64,000 nucleotides of DNA from a bacterium (GCA_013360215.1 JABWCP010000002.1:197716-261715), one strand, 5' to 3'. Counted from the stretch's first letter, positions 35,726-44,493 are shown. The notes: generated by a model not told the origin, from the sequence alone. Translations and numbers: made by a program.

Positions 35726-37098
35726 AAGAGTTGGAACTTTTCCATTTTATAATAAAGGCTGCTCGTAGGAATGCCTAATAATTTTGCAGCCTGATTTTTG
35801 ATATTATTACTTTTTTTCAAGGCAGCCATAATTATACCTTTTTCGAACGCTTCTAATGCCTGTTCCAACGGTAGATTCTCAAAACCCGACATGAGCGATT
35901 TAGAAGGGCCTGTGATATGTTGATTAATCATGGCATCATCTATTATTTCGTTTTCAGATATGACACACAAGCGTTCAATCAGATTCTGCAATTCGCGAAT
36001 ATTTCCGGGCCAAGTATGCTTTTTCAAAGTTTCCATCGCTTCGTCCGATATCTGTTTTGAACTTTGACCGCGGGTTCCGGCGTATTGATTGAGAAAATGA
36101 TGCACGAGCAGTGGTATATCTTCCTGCCGTTCACGTAGCGGCGGCAACGAAATGGGAATGACCCGTAATCTATAAAAAAGATCTTCACGAAATTTTTCTT
36201 CTTGCACCATTTTAGACAGCGAGCGATGAGTAGCTGCAATAATACGTACATTTACGGCAATCGTATCTTCGCCGCCAACACGTTCAAATTCTCTTTCCTG
36301 CATAACTCGAAGTAAACGTACCTGCATGGCCTGCGAAATGTCTCCGATTTCGTCAAGAAACAGGGTTCCCCCGTCAGCTAATTCAAAACGACCTTTTTTT
36401 CGTTTGATAGCTCCGGTAAAGGCGCCTTTTTCATGCCCAAAAAGCTCGCTTTCAAGAAGATTCTCGGATAACGCTCCGCAATTCACTTTGACAAACGGTT
36501 TATCGTGACGATTACTTTTTTGATGTATAGCGCGCGCTACAAGCTCTTTACCGGTTCCGCTTTCGCCTTCGATAAGTATCGTGCTGTCTTCTAATGCCAC
36601 ACGGTCAATCAAATTGAATATTTTTTTTATACCTTGTGATGTTCCTATCATCGCGCCGTAGGAGCGCAACAGTTCGCCCTGTAATAATTCGTTTTCTTCT
36701 TTGAGACGTGTTAAAATAATTTCCTGTCGTATTTTTTCAACAAGCCTGCCGACGCGAAAACGTAATTCTTCCGGTGAAAACGGTTTTGTGAGAAAATCGG
36801 CAGCGCCTTTTCGCATGGCATGTACAGCCGTATCGACCGTACCAAAGGCTGAAACAACCATAACGGCAGTTTGCGGTTGAATCGTTTTTACCTGTTCTAA
36901 GACGTCCATGCCCGACATGCCATCCATTTTCAAATCCGTGATGACCAAAGGTAACGGCTTTTGTTTAAAAAATTTTAACGCACTCTCCCCATCGGAAAAG
37001 GCATGGACTTCAAACCCTTCGCGGCGTAAACTTTCAACCAATCCCATGCGCATGGAAGCGTTATCTTCAACTATCATTATTTTCATGGATTCCATCAT
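35722..37098 (-). CDS. Sigma-54-dependent response regulator (NtrC/AtoC family)
   Basis: 458 residues in three domains. The receiver has acidic ED at 11-12, phosphoacceptor D55 (VITDLKMDG) and Lys in FLTKPF. The AAA+ domain has Walker A GESGTGKE (178-185), the sigma-54 contact loop GAFTGA (225-230) and Walker B LFLDEIGD. A Fis-type helix-turn-helix ends the protein (AAKLLGIPTSSLYYKMEKF). The ATG at 37086 is an alternative start, with GGA spacing. Its kinase gene ends four bases upstream. Targets would be sigma-54 promoters; none was located in this window. Confidence 0.95.
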   Translation of the reverse strand: MMESMKIMIVEDNASMRMGLVESLRREGFEVHAFSDGESALKFFKQKPLPLVITDLKMDGMSGMDVLEQVKTIQPQTAVMVVSAFGTVDTAVHAMRKGAADFLTKPFSPEELRFRVGRLVEKIRQEIILTRLKEENELLQGELLRSYGAMIGTSQGIKKIFNLIDRVALEDSTILIEGESGTGKELVARAIHQKSNRHDKPFVKVNCGALSENLLESELFGHEKGAFTGAIKRKKGRFELADGGTLFLDEIGDISQAMQVRLLRVMQEREFERVGGEDTIAVNVRIIAATHRSLSKMVQEEKFREDLFYRLRVIPISLPPLRERQEDIPLLVHHFLNQYAGTRGQSSKQISDEAMETLKKHTWPGNIRELQNLIERLCVISENEIIDDAMINQHITGPSKSLMSGFENLPLEQALEAFEKGIIMAALKKSNNIKNQAAKLLGIPTSSLYYKMEKFQLL

Positions 37099-37101
37099 AC
37101 G

Positions 37102-38502
37102 TCAAATCGTTTGTTTAAGTCGCATAGTCACGGAGCAACCCGCTTCAAGACGGCTTTCGATATGTATCGTGGCGCCGTTGACGGCACAAAGCTTCTTACA
37201 TATCGCAAGTCCTAATCCGTTACCATGTCCGCTTCGCGTAAAAAAAGGTTCAAAAACCTGAGGTAGCCATTTTTGATCAATCCCCTTACCGTTATCACGA
37301 ATTGATAAATGAATATAAGAGTCGTGCATTTCGGATACCACTTCGATTTTTCCATACATTTCAAGCGCATCAATAGCATTTGAAAACAGATTGAGCATAA
37401 TCTGGCGAAAATGCTGAGGGTCAAAATAAATCTCAGGTACACTTAAGTTGTAATTAATTTTAATTTTTTTGTTTTTTATTTCGTTCAAAAGTAATTGCTC
37501 CACTTCGGCACACAACGACCTGATGTCTATAAGTTGGCCTATAGCTTGTGCCGGGCGGCCGAATTCTAAATATTGGTGAACAAGATTTTTAAGGCCTGAA
37601 ACTTCCTTTCTTATTTGCCGGATATACGCGCTTTGTTGCGACTCAGGCGGCATATCCTCGTAAACCAAGCCGGCCATCAGTTCAATACCCCCCAACGGAT
37701 TTCTTATTTCATGCGCGATTTGCGCCAACAGTTCCTCTTTTTCTTTGTGACGGCCTTGTATATCCGTGCGCATTTGCTCCATAGCTGTGGCCAACGAAGC
37801 CAATTCGCCTTTGACATGTTTAGGCGCTTCCGTATCCCATTCCCCGCGTCCCAACGAACGGCTGAACCGCACCATTTGATCGATCGGCTTAGTAATCGTT
37901 TTAGCCAGCCAAAAACTTCCAAACAAAGTAAATACTAAAGCCGTTCCGCTTATGAACCAAAACACAAAGGACAAGTTTTCAATGTACATCAATTGATCGG
38001 CCTTTGCACGTACACCGGCCCAATATTCATCATCGATTCTGCAAAACCCCCACATATACCATTCGTTGTCATTACCCAAAAAGGGTAAAGTCGTCGAAGT
38101 TTCGCCCGGAGTTAATCGTTCAATTTCAGATTGACTGAGCAGTAATGTAGGATCCGGATGGATATAGTCGGATTCATCATCACTCGTCATCACAATTCGC
38201 AATGTCGCATCAAAAATAAAAGCGCTTGCCAGTTCGTGCCCTTCTTTTTTCTTCTTTAGATATCGCTTGTAAAATTGTGTGGCTACAGAGTTTTCCGAAT
38301 GGGGTTGGACAAATTTTAAATTTCCCATATCCATATCCGTTGCGATCGCTTTGGCGGACATACGCACCTGACGGCTTAATTGATCCAGATAAACTTCTCT
38401 GACTGCTACGTAACTAAAACGCGAAAGCACGATGATGAGAATCATCGTGATTACGCTGAAAAGAACCCCGATCCGAGTACGCATCGTCCATCGGAATGTC
38501 AT
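37102..38502 (-). CDS. Sensor histidine kinase
   Basis: 466 residues. Two membrane segments (about 11-30 and 178-200) bracket a periplasmic sensor of roughly 145 residues; HAMP follows (about 202-255). The HisKA helix has the phosphorylated His at 264 (AHEIRNPLGG). The ATPase domain has N box LFSNAIDAL, G1 DNGKGI and G2 GHGNGLGLAI. The sensor region shows PDPTLLLSQSEIERLTPGE and a WYMWGFCRID stretch, similar to dCACHE/PAS-like folds but not recognised. It heads the four-gene unit with the NtrC-type regulator, the coiled-coil protein and the barrel protein. Confidence 0.92.
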   Translation of the reverse strand: MTFRWTMRTRIGVLFSVITMILIIVLSRFSYVAVREVYLDQLSRQVRMSAKAIATDMDMGNLKFVQPHSENSVATQFYKRYLKKKKEGHELASAFIFDATLRIVMTSDDESDYIHPDPTLLLSQSEIERLTPGETSTTLPFLGNDNEWYMWGFCRIDDEYWAGVRAKADQLMYIENLSFVFWFISGTALVFTLFGSFWLAKTITKPIDQMVRFSRSLGRGEWDTEAPKHVKGELASLATAMEQMRTDIQGRHKEKEELLAQIAHEIRNPLGGIELMAGLVYEDMPPESQQSAYIRQIRKEVSGLKNLVHQYLEFGRPAQAIGQLIDIRSLCAEVEQLLLNEIKNKKIKINYNLSVPEIYFDPQHFRQIMLNLFSNAIDALEMYGKIEVVSEMHDSYIHLSIRDNGKGIDQKWLPQVFEPFFTRSGHGNGLGLAICKKLCAVNGATIHIESRLEAGCSVTMRLKQTI

Positions 38503-38571
38503 AAGCTTTTTTACTTAAAGTTGCTCCTTTTGCGTATTAATTGCAACAGCCGCACACTTGTTTTAAAAATA

Positions 38572-38624
38572 CACCCGCCCGGGTTATGAGGAGGGAGAGG
38601 GTTTATAAAATTCCCGGGCGAGTG
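38572..38624 (-). terminator. Possible terminator after the small-lipoprotein cluster
   Basis: A GC-rich stem (38572-38583 with 38613-38624, one mismatch) with a 29-base loop, then TATTTTTAAAA on the minus strand. It lies eight bases past the last lipoprotein stop and before the kinase operon. The long loop makes it less than ideal. Confidence 0.45.
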
Positions 38625-38631
38625 CTCTTCA

Positions 38632-39132
38632 TTACCGCACCTGCAAAATTTGCAGGCCGTCTATATTTACTTGGCTAAAAGCTATACCACCGCAAAATAC
38701 TTCCAATTTCAAATTTTCACCGTCCCGCATTTCAAATTCTTCAGACTCATACAGTTTCCACTCACCGCTTTCGACGGACAAATCAATCCGACTTGGATTT
38801 TCTGAATCCGACGCCGTAAGCGAAAATAAAGCGTTGCTGGCACTATTTTCTTCCATACGTGCCCACATTCGTAAACGATAGAAACCCGAAGCGACAACCT
38901 GTTTTTCAAAAACTGCTGCAGGTTGAATACATCCGGCCCCCACGGCCATACTGTATTCGCCCGCACCAGGCGCCGCTTTATTGATACGTTGACTTTCGTT
39001 GACGTTTTTCCATGCTTTGAGGTCATTTTTTGATTCAAATGACGTTTCATAAAAGAGTCCTGAATCCTTTTCACTGCAAGATACGACTGCAATAAAAAGT
39101 ATTGAGAGGATACCTGCCCGCGTTATTTGCAT
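38632..39132 (-). CDS. Lipoprotein with carbohydrate-binding-like jelly-roll
   Basis: About 166 residues from the ATG at 39132, set by GGAGAG eight bases upstream. The lipobox is VVSC. After a short linker the mature protein has FYETSFESKNDLKAWKNVN, GFYRLRMWARMEENSA and SRIDLSVESGEWKLYESEEF, the strand pattern of a CBM4/9-type beta sandwich, ending VNIDGLQILQV. Ligand unknown. It is the last gene of four small lipoproteins and is 70 bases after the next one upstream. Confidence 0.65.
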   Translation of the reverse strand: MQITRAGILSILFIAVVSCSEKDSGLFYETSFESKNDLKAWKNVNESQRINKAAPGAGEYSMAVGAGCIQPAAVFEKQVVASGFYRLRMWARMEENSASNALFSLTASDSENPSRIDLSVESGEWKLYESEEFEMRDGENLKLEVFCGGIAFSQVNIDGLQILQVR

Positions 39133-39202
39133 GAAATCACTCTCCTTTCTAAATAATAATTTGAGATAACTGTACATACTTATAATAATTTAGATCACGA
39201 TA

Positions 39203-40108
39203 TTAATTGCTTGTCTCAATCAAATTTTGAATCGAATCGCAAGGCATTGATATTTCAAAATCTTCTCCGTCCGTCAAAATGTGGATGCCTTCTTTGGTAA
39301 ACAATGTTTTGCCTCTGAATTCATAATCTTTGAACGTCTGATTAGGAACGTCTTTAAGTTTTGACTGATAAAACACTCTTTCTATTTCAGGTTCTATGGT
39401 AAAAGCTCCAGGCATCGCATCTTGCGTCATAGTACATTCAAAGTATCCGCTGTTAGGCACGCAGCTCTGTTCGCTCAGCACGACGTTTTGAACAATATCG
39501 CGATAGGTAAATTTGACAACCGTATCCGGGGAAAATTGATATTGAAAGTGACTTATTGTTGATCCGCTATAATACAGTTCGCCAACCGTGCCCGGATCTG
39601 AATAATTTTTGATACCTTTTATTGTATATTTGACTGTCCCCTCCACGTCATAAGCCTTTGTACCGGAACCGATGGGGTGATTATTTTTATAATTAAACTC
39701 AAAATACATGACATTGCTCTTGGATGTCGGATTGCCTTCCTGATCGGGCGATTCATATCGGTATTGTAATTCATAGCTTCGATTGGATTTTTCAAAACGA
39801 ACAGACCAATATTGAGTTTGACGATTATACCGCAATGAATCTTTCATAGATGATTCCCCTTCAAAGCGAAAACCCCAAGGAGATAATATGAACAAACCCG
39901 GTAAATCAGCTATCTCCCTTTGAGCAAGGTAAGAAGCGTTATTTAATTGTACCAAACTATTGCTTAGCATTGCACGACCTTGTGTCTCGACAATATCATT
40001 TAATTCTTCGCGGCTCATTTTTTTTTCTGATGCGTCATAACATGAAATCAAATTCAACGAAATGAACAAAAGACCGAATATTTTTGTCACTCTACGCAAA
40101 ACGAACAC
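39203..40108 (-). CDS. Lipoprotein of unknown function
   Basis: 301 residues, not recognised. Signal peptide with lipobox LISC (Cys about 23), then a helical start (MSREELNDIVETQGRAMLSN) and a long beta-rich body with repeated Tyr/Phe strands (YWSVRFEKSNRSYELQYRYE, then VMYFEFNYKNN). Two Cys (SCVPNSGYFEC) could form a disulfide. It follows the 130-residue lipoprotein by nine bases and belongs to the same cluster. Confidence 0.6.
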   Translation of the reverse strand: MFVLRRVTKIFGLLFISLNLISCYDASEKKMSREELNDIVETQGRAMLSNSLVQLNNASYLAQREIADLPGLFILSPWGFRFEGESSMKDSLRYNRQTQYWSVRFEKSNRSYELQYRYESPDQEGNPTSKSNVMYFEFNYKNNHPIGSGTKAYDVEGTVKYTIKGIKNYSDPGTVGELYYSGSTISHFQYQFSPDTVVKFTYRDIVQNVVLSEQSCVPNSGYFECTMTQDAMPGAFTIEPEIERVFYQSKLKDVPNQTFKDYEFRGKTLFTKEGIHILTDGEDFEISMPCDSIQNLIETSN

Positions 40109-40117
40109 ATCACTTTC

Positions 40118-40510
40118 TTATTCACCACAGATTAAAAGTTGGTCATTATCAAATTCTACTTGTCTCATAGCTGTAACCACTTCACCGAAACGAACATACA
40201 GCGTATCATTACTCACTTCAAAGGAACCGAGACAAATGTCACCCGGCATTTTTATAGGTGCGCATATTTTTCCCTTCAATCTTTCCGTCTCTGAGTACGG
40301 ATAGTATGTATACTCGTAACAATCCGAAGGTTGCTCTTTTAACCAATAATGATAAGTCCCGTTTTCAAAATATACTCGCTCCTCTTTTGACAGTATGACG
40401 CTTACTGTTTGCCATTGTGAGCCATCTATTCCCGGTTCCTTTTTGGAGTCACAGCCGAATACCGAAATTGTAAGCACAAATAGTATTGTTAACGTTTTAT
40501 GATACACCAC
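40118..40510 (-). CDS. Small lipoprotein of unknown function
   Basis: 130 residues beginning with GTG (40510); a second GTG follows directly. The lipobox is VFGC (Cys about 20). The mature part is a compact beta domain: GSQWQTVSVILSKEERVYFE, then NGTYHYWLKEQPSDCYEYTY and KMPGDICLGSFEVSNDTLYV. Cys residues in SDCYEY, GKICAP, GDICLG and LLICGE may pair. Similar in layout to the lipoprotein at 29029-29406 (short lipocalin-like barrel) but with little direct match. Part of the small-lipoprotein cluster. Confidence 0.55.
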   Translation of the reverse strand: MVYHKTLTILFVLTISVFGCDSKKEPGIDGSQWQTVSVILSKEERVYFENGTYHYWLKEQPSDCYEYTYYPYSETERLKGKICAPIKMPGDICLGSFEVSNDTLYVRFGEVVTAMRQVEFDNDQLLICGE

Positions 40511-40528
40511 TTATTCTTTCACAATAAG

Positions 40529-40864
40529 TTAATACTCTAAACGCTCAACCTTTTTTAACGATAGAATTGGCGCCGCTGCATGAATGCATACAGATTCTTT
40601 ATTGATATGGCCTGTAAATTTTACCACGATACCGTCTTTTTTATATTCATCCGGTAAATCATGCACATCAAAAATTTTGTTATCACTGGTTATCAGTTCG
40701 AAATAACCACCTTCAACGGTCACATACTTTATGTAGCCGACGCCCGATATCTTTTCGTCGGAACCGAACAACGCTTTATCGTTTTCGGATGTGCCAATAT
40801 TCGCGCCTTCCGAACACGCCATTAAGAGAAATAAGGTTGTTAATATGTTTAACTTGATCAGCAT
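40529..40864 (-). CDS. Small lipoprotein with OB/SH3-like domain
   Basis: 111 residues. Lipobox LMAC (Cys about 17), then a linker and GVGYIKYVTVEGGYFELITS, YDVHDLPDEYKKDG-like IFDVHDLPDEYKKDG and VVKFTGHINKESVCIHAAAP. This pattern occurs in small exported proteins of Bacteroidota and relatives with no assigned role. It is the first gene of the four-lipoprotein cluster. No promoter was clear in the upstream gap. Confidence 0.6.
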   Translation of the reverse strand: MLIKLNILTTLFLLMACSEGANIGTSENDKALFGSDEKISGVGYIKYVTVEGGYFELITSDNKIFDVHDLPDEYKKDGIVVKFTGHINKESVCIHAAAPILSLKKVERLEY

Positions 40865-40937
40865 CGAAGTTAAATAGATTAGTATGACGAAATGTTGAAT
40901 AATAAAGCTACAAACTTAGTGCCAATGAGGGACAAAA

Positions 40938-41039
40938 ATGAAGTCGAGTAAATCAATAAAAAACAATATGGCGAGTTTTGTTTTTACTCGATTTTCAGTT
41001 CTCGGTTATCAGAAAACCGATACTATAGCGGATATTTGA
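40938..41039 (+). CDS. Possible 33-residue small ORF
   Basis: In the 235-base gap between the lipoprotein cluster and the Ada-like gene there is a plus-strand ATG with GAGGGA six bases upstream, giving a 33-residue basic peptide (MKSSKSIKNNMASFVFTRFS...). The same bases can form two hairpins (40944-40952 with 40983-40991; 41002-41007 with 41013-41019), so the site may instead be a terminator zone for the Ada-like gene. No other gene is visible in this gap. Confidence 0.2.
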   Translation: MKSSKSIKNNMASFVFTRFSVLGYQKTDTIADI

Positions 41040-41099
41040 TAAGAAATAGGGATTTGATATGATTTGAAAAGAGTCAGGTTGGGATATTTAATTTACAAA

Positions 41100-41960
41100 T
41101 TACAAAACACTTTCATGTTGCGCAGATATCTTAGCGGCTTCCCATCCGATGATCGCCGTTTTACGGGTTGTACCCCACATATAGCCGCCAAAGTTTCCTG
41201 AAGACTGAATCACTCTGTGGCATGGTATCAAATATGCAACGGGATTACTGCCAATCGCTGTACCCACGGCACGCGAAGCTTTCGGCTTACGAATTTCTTT
41301 AGCAATGGTATTATATGTAGTCAACTTTCCGAAGGGAATTTTTAACAACGCTTCCCATACTTTGAGCTGAAACTCGCTTCCTTTTAAATGTAAATTGATC
41401 GAATGATTTTCAGGCGCTGTTGCATTAAAAATATTCAGCGCGTTTTTATGAAACGAATCCTTCTTGTGATGATATGTGGCATTAGGAAAATGTGACACTA
41501 ATTGCGATAACGCTGATTTGGGGTCATCGGAGAACATCATGTAACACAGGCCTTTGGACGTAGAGGCTGAAAGTATGTCACCAAAAGGACTTTCTGAAAA
41601 GCTATAGTTTATTTCGAGATTTTCTCCTCCATTTTTATATTCTCCGGGCGTCATACCTTCGATATTAACAAAAAGGTCATGCAAGCGGCTTGTTCCCGAT
41701 AATCCGCTTTCCATAGCGGCATCCATCAAACTAATTTTACCATCTTTCAAAATACTTTTTGCATAATCTATCGTTGTAAACTGTAAAAACTTTTTGGGAC
41801 TTACCCCGGCCCATGCCGTAAACAAACGTTGAAAATGAAACGGGCTTACATGTACTTTTTTAGCCACGTCATCCAAATCAGGTTGTTCTTTGAAATTAAC
41901 CCTGATATATTCGATCGCTTCAGCTATTCTTTTGTAATTTATCTGTTCTTGAACTTCCAT
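41100..41960 (-). CDS. AraC-type regulator fused to O6-alkylguanine-DNA alkyltransferase (Ada-like)
   Basis: About 286 residues from the ATG at 41960, which has AAGGAG six bases upstream; the ATG at 41966 sits right on that site. Residues about 10-108 are an AraC helix-turn-helix (SPFHFQRLFTAWAGVSPKKFL). Residues about 115-275 are the alkyltransferase, with the acceptor Cys at 247 in LIPCHRVI and the helix SRAVGTAIGSNPVAY. The N-terminal Ada zinc domain with the phosphotriester-accepting Cys is absent, so activation by methylphosphotriester transfer is not expected. It probably repairs O6-methylguanine and may regulate its own gene. Monocistronic. Confidence 0.9.
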   Translation of the reverse strand: MEVQEQINYKRIAEAIEYIRVNFKEQPDLDDVAKKVHVSPFHFQRLFTAWAGVSPKKFLQFTTIDYAKSILKDGKISLMDAAMESGLSGTSRLHDLFVNIEGMTPGEYKNGGENLEINYSFSESPFGDILSASTSKGLCYMMFSDDPKSALSQLVSHFPNATYHHKKDSFHKNALNIFNATAPENHSINLHLKGSEFQLKVWEALLKIPFGKLTTYNTIAKEIRKPKASRAVGTAIGSNPVAYLIPCHRVIQSSGNFGGYMWGTTRKTAIIGWEAAKISAQHESVL

Positions 41961-42057
41961 ATCCATCTCCTTTTTTAGGATAAAGATACTATCTCAAAAC
42001 TCGCCGCAAAACCCGATTCTTGCTATTTTTGGGTCAAAGTAAGTCATTCTGAAATCA

Positions 42058-42951
42058 TTATTCATTGTGAATCAAAACCGACGTCATCGTCAAAGACCCG
42101 GCAACCGGTTTGTCATTAAAAAAACTTATTTTTTCATCCGGTTTCTGTAACGCCAGAATATACAGTAGAGGCAAAAAATGATCCGGCGTCGGTATGGCCA
42201 TATCAAAAGCACGCCCCATTTTATCGTAGTGTATGAGAGCACTATGATCGTTTGTAAGGATTTTTTGCTTCATGGTTTCATTCGCTTCGATGGCCCAATC
42301 ATAACCATAAGCCGTATCATTGAGTTTATCCCAAGCAACCATACGCAGATTATGTACCATATTTCCGCTCCCCACGATCAAAATGCCTTTCTGCCTTAAA
42401 ACGTGGAGTTCTTTAGCTAATTCGTAGTGGTATTCAGCGTGTTGATAATGGTCAAGGCTCATTTGTATGATCGGTATGTCAGCATTCGGATATAAATGTT
42501 TGACCACGCTCCAGCATCCATGATCCAATCCCCATTGTCCATGATCCAAGCCGACTTTGGTTTTGGTTATGATGGATTGTGTTTCTAAGGCTAAATCCGG
42601 ACTACCGGGTGCGGGATATTCTACTTCATACAACGATTTTGGAAATCCACCGAAGTCGTGAATCGTTTTGGGTTTGTCCATGGCCGTCACATAGGTTCCC
42701 CGCGTTTCCCAATGGGCTGAAATGCACAAAATTGCCTTAGGCTTTGGTAATAGTTCTCCTATTCGACGCCATCCTCGGACAAACTCATTTTCGTCTATCG
42801 CATTCATGGGGCTGCCATGACCGAGAAACAAAATCGGCATGCTCTCAGTATTGGGCAAAGATTTTGTGATGGATGAAAATTCACGCAGTCGCATATTAAC
42901 TCCGGCTAATGGCATTAATGCCATCGTGTGAATAAATTGTTTTCGATTCAT
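42058..42951 (-). CDS. ygiD: YgiD/LigB-type extradiol dioxygenase with an N-terminal export-like sequence
   Basis: About 297 residues from the ATG at 42951. Residues 38-297 match the YgiD/4,5-DOPA dioxygenase family: ILFLGHGSPMNAIDENEFVR, CISAHWETRGTYVTAM, FGGFPKSLYEVEYPAPGSPD and LDHGQWGLDHGCW. Metal ligands likely include H45 and H80. The first 37 residues (NRKQFIHTMALMPLAGVNMR) look like a short signal or anchor, whereas E. coli YgiD starts directly at its catalytic domain. No twin arginine is present. Such enzymes cleave catechol rings; the actual substrate is unknown. It is monocistronic and 90 bases from the Ada-like gene. Confidence 0.85.
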   Translation of the reverse strand: MNRKQFIHTMALMPLAGVNMRLREFSSITKSLPNTESMPILFLGHGSPMNAIDENEFVRGWRRIGELLPKPKAILCISAHWETRGTYVTAMDKPKTIHDFGGFPKSLYEVEYPAPGSPDLALETQSIITKTKVGLDHGQWGLDHGCWSVVKHLYPNADIPIIQMSLDHYQHAEYHYELAKELHVLRQKGILIVGSGNMVHNLRMVAWDKLNDTAYGYDWAIEANETMKQKILTNDHSALIHYDKMGRAFDMAIPTPDHFLPLLYILALQKPDEKISFFNDKPVAGSLTMTSVLIHNE

Positions 42952-43030
42952 TAGCAAAACTATAAGAATTACTTATCTATTTTACACATGATTTATGCAA
43001 ATATTGGGTCATTCGAAAATAAAAAACTTT

Positions 43031-43062
43031 AATCAAAAACCTCCGTTTTTAGCGGAGGTTTT
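43031..43062 (-). terminator. Rho-independent terminator after pepT
   Basis: A perfect 10-bp stem (43036-43045 with 43053-43062, seven-base loop) followed on the minus strand by a T run. It lies about 30 bases after the pepT stop. Confidence 0.85.
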
Positions 43063-43093
43063 CATTGAACTTCTAAAAGCAGGTTTCACTCGG

Positions 43094-44344
43094 TCACACT
43101 TTTTCTTCCCAAATCTGCGCGATTTCGATAATGGTTTTTACGGCGGCTTCCATGTCTTGCACGGCTACCCACTCCAGTTTGGAATGGAAACTATGCTCAC
43201 CGGCAAAAATATTGGGGCAAGGTAAACCCATAAACGAAAGCCGTGATCCGTCCGTGCCGCCACGAATCGGTGTCTGGATAGGTTCGATTCCGAGGCGTTT
43301 CATCGCTTCGACGGCATACGCTCCGACTTGCGGATGATGATCAAGCACTTCTTTCATATTGCGGTATTGCTCTTTAACTTCGCACTCTACGCGGGCACCC
43401 GGAAATTGTGCGGCCGTTTTTTCAGCGAGATCTTTGAGAAAATCTTCTTTTTCTTTGAGCTTTGCCGTCACAAAATCACGAATGATAAAACGTATGGTCG
43501 CCAATTCTTCATTGGCTGTAAACGATGTCGGATGAACAAACCCCTCGCGCTTTTCCGTTGTTTCCGGAGAGAGACCGACCTTTGGTAAATTTTCGATAAA
43601 ATGAGATGCCACCTTGATGGCATTGACCATTTTTCCTTTAGCATATCCGGGGTGGATATTTTTTCCATGAAATCGGATCGTCATACCGTCGGCGCTAAAC
43701 GTCTCGGTCTCGATTTCGCCGCGACTGGAGCCGTCCACCGTATAGGCATATTTGGCGCCTAATTTTTTTAAATCAATTTTTTCCGTACCGCGACCTACTT
43801 CTTCATCCGGTGTAAAACATACTTTGATCGGGCCGTGCTTGACTTCCGGATGAGACAAAAAATAATTAACCGCATCCATGATTTCCGCCACACCGGCTTT
43901 ATTATCCGCGCCGAGTAGCGTCGTACCATCCGTGGTAATGATGTCAAAGCCGATCATTTTTTCAAGATCAGGGTTGTTTTTCACCTCGATAATTTGATTG
44001 GAATCGTTTTTGAGGCGAATATCGCCGCCTTGGTAATTTTTATTGATCACCGGATTGACACCGGCACCGGTCACTGCCGGCGATGTATCCACGTGTGCAA
44101 TAAATGCAATAGGATCCACGTTTTTGGAGGTATTCCCGGGCAATGTCGCCATCACATAACCATACTCGTCCATGTGCGCATCGGCCAATCCCATCGCTTT
44201 CAATTCAGCGGCAAGATCGCGGGATAAATTTTTTTGTTTTTCGGTACTCGGAAAAGAAGTGGACTCTTCATCCGACTGGGTATCGTATTTGACGTATTTC
44301 AAAAAACGATCCACGCAGGTAAATGTATACTTGGGATCAAACAT
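43094..44344 (-). CDS. pepT: Peptidase T (tripeptide aminopeptidase)
   Basis: Dinuclear zinc M20 peptidase releasing N-terminal residues from tripeptides in the cytoplasm. 416 residues from the ATG at 44344, with AAGGG upstream; the longer frame to 44386 adds an unlikely leader. Motifs are AFIAHVDTSPAVTGAG (first zinc His/Asp), TTLLGADNKAGVAEIM, CFTPDEEVGRGTEKID (catalytic Glu pair) and the C-terminal PIRGGTDGSRLSFMGLPCPN. Divergent from glgP, each with its own promoter in the roughly 180-base gap between their starts. Confidence 0.96.
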   Translation of the reverse strand: MFDPKYTFTCVDRFLKYVKYDTQSDEESTSFPSTEKQKNLSRDLAAELKAMGLADAHMDEYGYVMATLPGNTSKNVDPIAFIAHVDTSPAVTGAGVNPVINKNYQGGDIRLKNDSNQIIEVKNNPDLEKMIGFDIITTDGTTLLGADNKAGVAEIMDAVNYFLSHPEVKHGPIKVCFTPDEEVGRGTEKIDLKKLGAKYAYTVDGSSRGEIETETFSADGMTIRFHGKNIHPGYAKGKMVNAIKVASHFIENLPKVGLSPETTEKREGFVHPTSFTANEELATIRFIIRDFVTAKLKEKEDFLKDLAEKTAAQFPGARVECEVKEQYRNMKEVLDHHPQVGAYAVEAMKRLGIEPIQTPIRGGTDGSRLSFMGLPCPNIFAGEHSFHSKLEWVAVQDMEAAVKTIIEIAQIWEEKV

Positions 44345-44385
44345 AGTTTTGCCCTTAATGGAGTTGTAAATAGTATTGATAAACA

Positions 44386-44414
44386 ATGGTAACTTTTTTT
44401 TTGTAAAACATCAA
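44386..44414 (-). promoter_or_regulatory. pepT promoter
   Basis: On the minus strand TTGATG (44409-44414), 17 bases (including a run of nine A), TACCAT (44386-44391). The predicted start is about 35 bases ahead of the pepT ATG. Confidence 0.45.
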
Positions 44415-44464
44415 GACACGGCTTACGATTGTACCTATCATTCTATCCGATTATGTTTTACCGC

Positions 44465-44493
44465 TTGATGTTCATCGCGGGAAATTTTATACT
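44465..44493 (+). promoter_or_regulatory. glgP promoter
   Basis: TTGATG (44465-44470), 17 bases, TATACT (44488-44493). The predicted start near 44500 lies 3' of the upstream in-frame ATGs, supporting the glgP start at 44525. Confidence 0.6.
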
